In this document: positions 55,504-64,000 of the stretch, piece by piece | How the letters are laid out: each line of letters opens with the position of its first letter | Position numbering within the stretch: position 1 is the stretch's first letter | Source of the DNA: Dromaius novaehollandiae | Lineage: Eukaryota > Chordata > Aves > Casuariiformes > Dromaiidae | NCBI RefSeq assembly: GCF_036370855.1 | Contig: NC_088130.1 | Coordinates: 14,971,543 to 15,035,542, forward strand | DNA length: 64,000 bases | Direction of reading: 5' to 3' | The notes under the pieces: model-generated | The model's input: the letters and a program-made list of their open reading frames with translations, nothing else | Database searches by the model: none | What the model was told of the DNA's origin: nothing | Translations under genes and position numbers: made by a program

Positions 55504-58500
55504 GGTTCCTGAATCCTTCTTATTCATTATAATTTTTAAATGTAAGAAATATCAAAAAGCAAACATTTTCCCACAAAATACTGATGTGCCTAACTCAGCA
55601 CTTTTGGACAATGTTTTCTTGGAGGGGGAGGAGCAGGAAAATGGAAGGCTTTCGGCCAGATTATACCAATAAATTTAGATGCCATAGAGTAAGATACTGT
55701 TTTCAAAGACATGGAAGATTGCATGAATGTATCATCTGATTTGTAAGTACGAGAGCATAAATATAGAGTACTTTTTTAAAACTCAGAGTTTAAGACTTTT
55801 CCAGAGCTGCTGATCACATGTAGTTGCCATTAGCTTCCTTGGGAAATGTACATACTCAGCATCTGGAAATCAGGCCACCTTTATTAATTTTCTCAGCTTC
55901 AAACCCTTGGCACTAAAGTTTTGCCCACTGTTCTGTATACATGAGGCACATAGAAATTAAAGCTAAGAAAAGGGAAAAACAAAAAAGCCCAGCCATCATT
56001 GTGCTGTTTAACGTGAATCCATTTTCTTTTGGCGAGCTTTAGTAATTTTGTCAACTCTTAATTGACTGGGAAAATATGAGCAATTCAGTGTTCAGTGAAA
56101 TATGCCCTGATGAGTCTGCCTCCTATTATCAGGAAGCACTTTAAAAATCTCAGTTCTCCCACTGTAATTAAAAAAACATATTTGGTATAATGAAAGGGCT
56201 TGGGAGCCTGAAAGGGTGGAACTGCACACCAGAAAGAAGGCATCTCTTTTGTGTGTCAATTATTTTGTTCTAAACAGCTTGACTGAGGAGCAGGAGCCAC
56301 AACAAAAGCTGACAGAATGCAGAGAATGGCATTCTACTTTCCTGTTGGCTACTGGGCTAATCTTTCAATGCCTAGGAAAGGCTGGTGCTTTCATCCTGCA
56401 CTACTTACTGTTTTTATCCATGCTTTCTTTACAGAATGATTTATCACTGTCTCTGCCACTGTTTCTGCTCTTGTAAAACTCCTACCTCACAAGGAAAAGC
56501 ACCAGCAGTGATCTTTCTCCCTTGCCTGCCTGCTGATTAACAAGCAGCCTTGGCTCAGTCTTACTTTGAACATAAGCATCCATTTGCGTCCAAAAATCAG
56601 TGTTGAGGGCTCCATGCAAACTTGCATGTAAACTCTATTTGAAATAAAAGCTGTGGCTTGTGCTTGAGATTTGGGGGTTGTGTAGTCATAGCTGTGCATC
56701 TGTGACAGTTCCTGCTCACAAATGGTTAAATAGGGCCACCATCCCAGCTGGGGCTGGTAGCTGTGAGTGTATTCTCAATAATGCTGCTGCTACAGGTCAT
56801 TAGCACCTAGTAAAGTGCAATTCTGAAGTGGTTCGATTAAACATATACAAATCCAAGGGGGAAAGCCCAGCTCTGCTGAAGCAAAGGGTAGGGGAGGAGG
56901 CCCATTGCTACTTACTGGTGGCAGTGAAGACAGGATTCCACCTCAGTTGTTCATTCAAAGCTTTACCTGCATGTTCCGAGTTGGCAGATCTCAGCCAGGT
57001 ATCCTGTGGAATCATTTAAATTTGCAGACATGACTCCCAAAGAACAATTCTCCACATCATTCTACTCTCACCTTTCACCAGTGTAAAAGTCCTCATAGGA
57101 AAAAAAAATATATATATATATATATATTTTTTTTTTTCTGAGAACCATCCCATTTCTGCTTGCAGCCAGAGGGAATGCAGAAGTTGTCTTTACTGCTTGT
57201 TGTGGTCACTTTGCTTCTAGTCTCAGTCGAAGCCTGTCCACTTTATCTGTATTTGGGTTTTGTTTGCTGGAGTAGTTTTCTGCGATTTTAATGAGTTAAA
57301 TAAGGTCACGGTGGGGTGTGAGAGTGCCTCCACTGGCAGAAGGGGAAGCTGCAGGAGTGTGCAGCCGGCAGCAGGAAAAGGAGAGGTGGGAAGAGGAAGT
57401 AGTATCATACTGCATTACTACCCAATCCTTCTGGAGCTCTCCTACTCTCCCATAGCTTTGGTTATCTTAAATAATTCTGTGTTTTCAGCAGGTTTTGCTG
57501 CTTTACTGAGAAAGAGACTTTGATTTTCTAACTAACAACCAGTTTTTTTTTTAATCCTAGCCAGGCCTTTTCAGCCCGTGGATTCCAGCCTCTCTTAATA
57601 GATTCTAGCAAAGCCCTTTAGCAAAAGCTATTTGGAAAACCTCAGTTCTTTATCATCAATGATTTGTTTCATCCATCCTCAGCCTGTGTAACTCAGCTTT
57701 ACACTGCTGAAGTCAGGAGACTGCTGTTTTATACTGGTTGGGAATGTAGCAGCCAAGAATCTGCTCTGTTATTCTTCATAAGAAATTTACTTCAGAAGCA
57801 TGATTTACCCTTATAAAGGCAGGACTATTTCATCCCATATGATATTGTTCACCTCACAATGCCATATAGTTCCATCTCTAATGATTTTCTTCAGATTGTT
57901 TCCTTCTAACACTTTTTCTCAGAAGAGGAGTCTGCTCTCCTGCCAAACAGCTGTTTTGAACAATAAAGTGCATAATTTTTGTCATTAGCCCAGCTATTTC
58001 ATTCTCTGGTTCCTTAAGAACTCCCAGGCAAGTGTCATCCAGTTCTGGCAAAGCACTCATATCTAATTCCTCCATTTTTTGCATCTCTCTTTATTTTAAT
58101 ATCTGCCTGTGACAATGTTCCATCAGCAGAGAAACATCAGCATGCCTTTTCCTTTGTCGTGAGGACTGCAGCAAAATGTTCACTTTGCTGCTACCCTTTG
58201 ATGTTCTCCTTGTACACAAAATATCTACTTTATCTGGATTATACTTAGCTTAGAGGACACAATAAGGAAAGAACAAAGGTAAACGGCCACAGGAAAGAAC
58301 CCTTCTCCCTATTTTCATGCTCAGGGGACAGTCCCAAGGAGGCCTGGAGCTACAGCCCTAGCTGCAGATACACAACAAATTCCAAGAGTTCAGATTCTCA
58401 TTTAATGTTATTTATAATCAGGTACCCCCCACCAATTCCCATTTTGAATCGGACCCTCATTATGCAAGGCACTGTCAAACTATTAACCAGGAAGAGAAAC

Positions 58501-59374
58501 GGATGCTTATTCATACTTAGAGAGCTTATGTCATTTCTGGCATTTCCTGTTTCTAGCTGGACTATAAAGAATGCTAAAATATTTACATCTTCAAAGGTTT
58601 AATTGCTCTCCATAGGAATCCTGGTGAGATATGTTCTATGCCTATTATTATCCATGTTTATGAAGAGCAGGAGACAGGAATGGTGAGTTAATTGTATAAA
58701 CACACATGGGAAGAGAAGTCAGACTCTGGGATGAATATGCCACAGTTCCTGGCATCTACCTTTACAAGAGGCCACTAGAGCTTTCTTCTTTCAACATATG
58801 CCTCCCCACAGCTGCATCACCCATTCCACTTGAACTAGGAACTGAATAAAGGATATAACCACTTTTGGGGAGTGTAACTATTCATTTACGTTTGGGCTAA
58901 AGAGACACCTTCCACTTGAAAACTCAACTGGAATCTCATAACCGAAAAGGTTCAAGATGTTCTTCCCTTTCCTAATGTGCTTGCTTGATGCCTTTGACAG
59001 TGTACCTGCTGCACACTTTGTTGGCAGAGTGCCTGCAGCCTGAGCCTGATGTGCCAGTACTGCTTGGAGAAATCTTATATGACTGCACTTTCCCAGGACT
59101 CCCTACTAACAGCAGCAGCAAGGTTGCGACCAAAGAGAGTGCAGACAGGCAGGTGAGCAAAGTGGTGAGGAAGCATGCTGCTGAGTTTTCCAGGACAGAT
59201 CATGGCATGAATGTGCAGCCCCTGGGAAGACACTGAAATCCTGGATTGGTATTGGAAATGTGCCCAAATGCAAAACATGTCACTTGAGAGTAGAAAACCC
59301 TGTCTGCCCATCTGTTGGTCTGTCTGTCCTGGTGTCCTATGGGAAACAAAAGTTTCAGCAGTCACACACTGCAG

Positions 59375-59413
<39 letters not shown>

Positions 59414-61740
59414 CTCCTAAATAACTTCTGAAGCTATAGGCCAATTACAACCAAATTTGACACAGAGCTAGAGATCACAGAGATACCAAATTCCTTCAAG
59501 TTTTATGAAAACAGGTGTATGGGTGGAAGAGTGACCCTATTAGCACGCTCACTAAGGGAAAGGCTGCAGCAGGCACTAAACCGATAGACAGCAAAGGACC
59601 CACATGGGACAGAGATGCTATCAGTTCCCCAACCATTGGAAAGCTCCAGTCAGAACCATACTTTACTGACCAGAGGAACCCACTCTACAGTCAATTTCCT
59701 GGTGTCTAATAAGGAGTGAGGTCACATAGCAGCTTTGGTATAATAGCTAAAAAAAAAAATCAAGCAACCACAAGACACATCCAAAGGAAACCAGGATTCA
59801 TGAGTTCTGCCGCTTTTAGAACTACTTCTTTTGATTCAAGAAATACTGTCTAAAGAGAGCTGCATCACATGTTCACATTTTAAATCAATTTCTTCATTCA
59901 GAAAACAACCTAATTTCAATAGATACTGGTGCAAGCAGTTAACCCATCCTTGTTCGCCTTGCTATTCATAAGAGCAAAATGTTTAAAAAGGCCTAAATGT
60001 CTTAGGAGCACAAGTCATTGGAATGTCCCTGGATTTCAGCAATTTTCAATCTTTTGTTTCCTGAGTGCACCTACAGACACTTTTTCAAATGTTCAAAAAT
60101 TACACTGAGCATAACAACATTGTGCCCCCTGTATGGGTCTTGGAAAATGAAAAGGCTAAGATAAAATCTTATCCAGACAACATATACAACCTCCAGAGCC
60201 TTTGAGAGACATTTCGGAGGATAGTAAATGAGAGCAATATCCAACCTTGCCATCACAAGCTATTCACATTCACATCTAACAAAATTTCTCAGTGTAACAT
60301 TGAACTTTAAAGTCTCTGTACTGGTTTCCAAAAATTTCCCAAAGCTTTAGAAAACCTGTCCTGATCTGGAGTGTAGCTTCTCCATCCAGGTAGCTGACAG
60401 GCAATCTTAGCTGTGGATTCTCTGATTTGTTAGCACTTGAATCCGTAACAATTGCAAATAGCCCAGTATTTTTCACTCTCCTTGTCATTATTATCTGGAT
60501 TTCATTCCATATTTGGCAAGGATACTCAGGATGTGTCTGGTATATTTTTGATCTGTTTTTTTCCCCATTTTAATTCCAAATTGAACAGAAACACAGCGAG
60601 AGCATCTTTGAATTCTCGGTCTCATAAGTCAATGTTTAGTGAGTCAGATTGTTTTTTAAGTTCCTCTCTCCTGAATCATTGCAATACTGAAAATGTAAGT
60701 ATGAATATAAATTCAAACATGTTCAGCAAACATTTTTCAAACCTTCCATGTCTGGAAAAAAAAGAAAAAAAATGACCCATAGACTACCATGACAGATCTG
60801 TCCAAGAAAGCTGTATTTTTCTGCCCAGTATAGCATAAAATCCTGTGGACTGGCCTTTCCACTGCATTGCATTCCCTATTTCCATGCAGATCATTTGAGA
60901 TGGGCAGGAAAGGAGAACCCTACTTGCCTGCATCTTTACAATGATCCATGGAAGTGGCCCAATGCCAGGTGAGCAGACTGCACCACCAGCTCATAATCTT
61001 TCTGGAGGATTATTCTCCCTTGCAGGGAAATATTCCCCCCCCAGCCCCACTCAAGCTTTGCCTAAAGTGCTGGGGAGAAATGGTACAACCCAGCTTTCTC
61101 ACATGAGACGATTCATGAGAAAAACTAGTTATTTAACATGACTTTTATAGAGGGATTTGGGGGCGGGGGGGGGGGGGGGTCAACATATGCTGAGCATTTT
61201 AATCCAGCTATTTCTGTGATGCTTTAGACAGCCTACAGCTCTGCAGCATGGTGCGAAAGAAGAACTGTGCATGAAAGTGCAGGCCTTAGATAAACTTCCC
61301 ATATTTTAAGCCTGATTTCCTAATAAAATCCAGCTAATACTATAGCACCATCTATCCTTCTGCTTTTCTGGCAGTCCCCATCTAACAATTGTTTAATCCA
61401 CTATCTATTTTCAACTATGCCTGAAAGTTACTTATGTTCCTACAAATGTTGTAAAAAGTAGAGACTGAACAGAAGAGAAAGATACGCAAGGTAGTACTCC
61501 CCAACAGAAAAGGCAAGCAGAACCCAGCCCTTTCTTCTAGAAGTAGCCAGTGGGCTGATCAGCACTCCCTGAGGGGAGGGAGGAAGGCAAGTAGTAGAGT
61601 ACAGACCCTGGACTTTAGGAGAGCAGGCTTTGGCTTTTTCAGGGAACTGGTAGGTGGGATCCCATGGAAAGCAACTCTGAACGTCAAAGGAACTCAGGAG
61701 AGCTGGCAGGCCTTTAAAGAAAACTGCTTCCAAGCACAAA
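55504..61740. other. ABCA1: ABCA1 intron, largely unique
   Basis: Over 6 kb in which I recognise no exon and no well-preserved mobile element. Simple sequence includes (AT)n at 57109-57127 with a T-run, (GT)n at 59377-59412, and a G-run at 61161-61179. Next ABCA1 exons were looked for and not found. Confidence 0.5.
59377..59412. repeat. (GT)n microsatellite
   Basis: About 18 uninterrupted GT units. Confidence 0.95.
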
Positions 61741-63290
61741 AATGGTCCATCCTGATACTCAGGAAAATGAGTAGATGCATCAGGAGACTGGCTTGGCTAA
61801 GCAAGGAACTGATGACTGAACTCCAATGCAAAAAGGTAGCATACAAAAGGTGGTATAAAGGGACAGGCTACAGAGGAGGAATTTAGAAGCACTGCCTGGA
61901 CATGTAGGGATGGTGTCAGGAAAGCCAAAGCTCAAGTGGAGTTGAGACTGGCAAGGGATGTCAAGGGCAACAAGAGCGGCTTCTACCGCTACATTAATAG
62001 TAAAAGGCTGAGCAAGGAAAATGTGGGACCATTGCTGAATGGGGCAGGTGATTTAGTGACAGCGGACACAGATATGGCTGAGGTACTCAATGCCTCCTTT
62101 GCCTCGGGCTTTACCAACAAGGTCTCCCAGGCCTCTGTGCTTAGAGGCAGGATTCAAGGAGGAGGAGAAGAGCCAGCAGTGGATGAGGGTCGAATCGGGG
62201 ATTACTTGAGAGAACTCAACCCATACAAGTCCACGGGACCAGAGGAGCTGCATCCAAGGGTGCTGAAAAGACTGGCTGATGGCCTTGTAAGGCTGCTCTC
62301 TATCATCTTTGGAAGCTCATGGAGATCAAGGGAGATCTCCTATGATTGTAGAAATGCAAACATTGCACTCATCTTGAAGAAAGGCCAATAGGTCAACCTG
62401 TGTAACCACAGGCCAGCCAGCCTCACTTCGGTCCCTGGGAAAATCATGGAGCAAGTCCTCTCGGAAGCCATTTCTGGGCACATGAAGGCGAAGGTGGTGA
62501 ATGGGAACAGTCAGCATGGATTTGCCAAGGATAAATCATGCCTGACCAACCTGATTGCCTTCTATGTTAAAAAGACTGGATTTGTGGATAAGGGGAGAGC
62601 AGTGGATGTCGTCTACTTTGACTAAGGAAGGCTTTCAACACTGTCTCCCACAATATTCTTGTAGTCAAGTTAGGACATTATGGTCTGGATGGATAGACAG
62701 CTAGATGGGTAAAAAGTTGGTTGGATGATTGGGCTCAGAGGGTCATGGTTAATGGGTCGTAGTCTACCTGAATTCCTGTGACAAGTGGAGTGCTGCAGGG
62801 GTCTAACTTGGGAGCTGTCCTGTTTAATATCTTTATCAGTGACCTGGAGGAGGTGATGGAGTGCGCGCTCATTAAGTTTGCAGATGACACCAACTTGGGG
62901 GCCCCTGTCAATATGCTCAAGGACAGGGCTGCCATTCAGAGGGACCTAGACAGGCTGGAGGAATGGGCCGACTAGAATGGGCGAGCTAGTAGATCTAGGG
63001 AAGTGATTCTTCCCCTCCTCTCAGCACTTGTTAGACCACATCTAGAATACTGTGTCCAGTTTTGGGTGCCCCATTAGAAAGAAAGACATAGAGAAACTGG
63101 AGCAAGTCCAGTGGAAGGCCACCAAGATGTTCAGGGGGATGGAGCCCATGCCCTATGAGGAGAGGCTGAGGGAACTGGGCCTGTTCAGCCAGGAGGAGGG
63201 AAGGCTTCAGGGGGACAAAATAGCAACCCTCCCCCGCCCCCAATACCTATAAGTAGGTTATCAAGAAGACGGAGCCAAGCTCTTCACGTG
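61741..63290 (+). mobile_element. CR1 LINE, about 1.55 kb
   Basis: 5'-truncated CR1 with reverse-transcriptase readings. The 61936-62391 frame has LRELNPYKSTGPEELHPRVL. Further on come SLTSVPGKIMEQVL, the palm region, [22 protein letters not shown] (FADD box, about 62820-62890) and the C-terminal VQFWVPH-like part in shifted frames. It carries stops, a deletion near 62975 and a second near 63285 that removes part of the 3' UTR. It is a different copy from the one at 46735-48570 but is fused to the same satellite edge. Confidence 0.94.
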
Positions 63291-64000
63291 GGACATTACG
63301 ATTAGAGATTAGGGGAATCTCCACGCACGGCTTCCTTACCCCAAGCCCACCTTCCTTACATTCTCCCCCACCTCTCTCACCCTGCTTCCTCCCTCCCTCC
63401 CCGCAATGCCTTTGTTCCTCTCCCCCTCTTCCTTCCTCTCCCCCCTCTTCCTTCCATCCAAACCCCCCTTTCCCTTGCTCGCCCCCTGCTGCCTTCTTCT
63501 CTCTCACTACCTTCCTTTCCACGGCGTGAGTTACTTCCTCCCCCTCCTTCCTTCTTCTCCGCTTCTCCTTCCTTCTTCTCCGCTTCTCCTACCTTCCTCT
63601 CCCCACTCCTTCCTTCCTTCGTCTCCTCTCCTCTCTTCCTTCTTCTCCCCCTCCTACCTTCCTTCCTTTCATGCTCCTGCCTTCTTCTCATGCTCCTGCA
63701 TTCCTCTCCCCGCCTTCCCACCTTCCTCTCTCCCATGCCTTCCTTCTTCTCCCCTTCCCTCCTTCCTTCCTCCCTCTCCCCTCTTCCTTCTTTCCTCTTC
63801 CTTCTTTCCTCTCCCCTCCTTCCTTCCTCTCCCCAAACTTCCTTCCTCTTTCCTCCTTCCTTCCTCTCCCCTTCCCTCCTTCCTTCCTCCCTCTCCCCTC
63901 TTCCTTCTTTCCTCTCCCCTCCTCCTTCTTTCCTCTTCCCTCTTCCTTCTTTCCTCTCCCCTCCTTCCTTCCTCTCCCCAAACTTCCTTCCTCTCCCCAA
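63285..64000. repeat. polypyrimidine array edge, right arm of the inverted repeat
   Basis: CT-rich on the plus strand: the reverse complement of the edge of the 42-46 kb array, starting at GATTAGGGGAATCTCC and continuing to the window end. It matches about 46765 back to 46400 almost perfectly, then diverges in unit order. Confidence 0.93.

Noticed and set aside
57100..57140. AT/T-rich stretch as origin or regulatory element
   Set aside because: Simple (AT)n and T-run without further motif.

Overview
This is a vertebrate nuclear window and almost certainly a bird (another archosaur is possible). CR1 LINEs are the dominant retrotransposon, several ending in the avian-type 3' octamer repeat (8923, 53446). 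Several endogenous retroviruses (ERVs) and LTRs are present, and only a trace of MIR-like SINE. There is no bacterial-style gene content and there are no operons. Two host genes can be anchored by spliced exons: SLC44A1 (choline transporter-like 1) on the minus strand, exon 2 at 218-307 and coding exon 1 at 33901-33927, and ABCA1 on the plus strand, one early exon at 49427-49568. They lie head to head, as I recall they do in human. ABCA1 is Z-linked in chicken, so a Z-linked locus is likely. These 259 bases are the only host coding sequence I can support.

Layout. 1-33900 is SLC44A1 exon 2 and its very large intron 1. The left part of that intron (2966-8923) is a patchwork of purine-rich DNA, GTG-rich minisatellite, CR1 pieces and LTRs, including a solo LTR at 6223-6855 with a perfect 5-bp target-site duplication (TSD). 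The centre (13038-30963) is a retroviral cluster. ERV-A (13038-14732 and 21604-22998) is an old betaretrovirus-like element with a lysine-tRNA primer site. It is split inside its capsid region by ERV-B (14733-21598), a complete but defective provirus with two 1148-bp LTRs and the TSD GCGCA. ERV-C (about 23601-30963) is a gammaretrovirus-like element with decayed gag, pro, pol and env.

33890-34120 is the CpG-rich 5' end of SLC44A1. 34121-49426 is the inter-genic/ABCA1-upstream interval: two faint MIR copies, a CR1 split by a solo LTR, a 4.4-kb polypurine array (42186-46640) and another CR1. The ABCA1 exon follows. 49569-64000 is mostly unique intron with a few CR1 and MIR relics, ending in a CR1 and a polypyrimidine array that is an inverted near-copy of the edge of the 42-46 kb array.

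The most interesting part is ERV-B. It is young (I find two differences between its LTRs), yet it cannot encode a full replication set, and it is mosaic. Its LTR combines a U3 segment like that of ERV-C with an R/U5 like that of the solo LTR at 6223-6855. Its interior carries pieces of an ERV-C-type integrase and gag/pro joined at a 6-bp microhomology. Its 5' leader has three exact 100-bp repeats whose predicted 9-bp stem shows three compensatory base-pair changes. The leader of ERV-A has a separate series of tandem hairpins with 9-nt loops. A second puzzle is that ABCA1 exons upstream of the one seen are not visible between 34 and 49 kb, where the large purine array sits.
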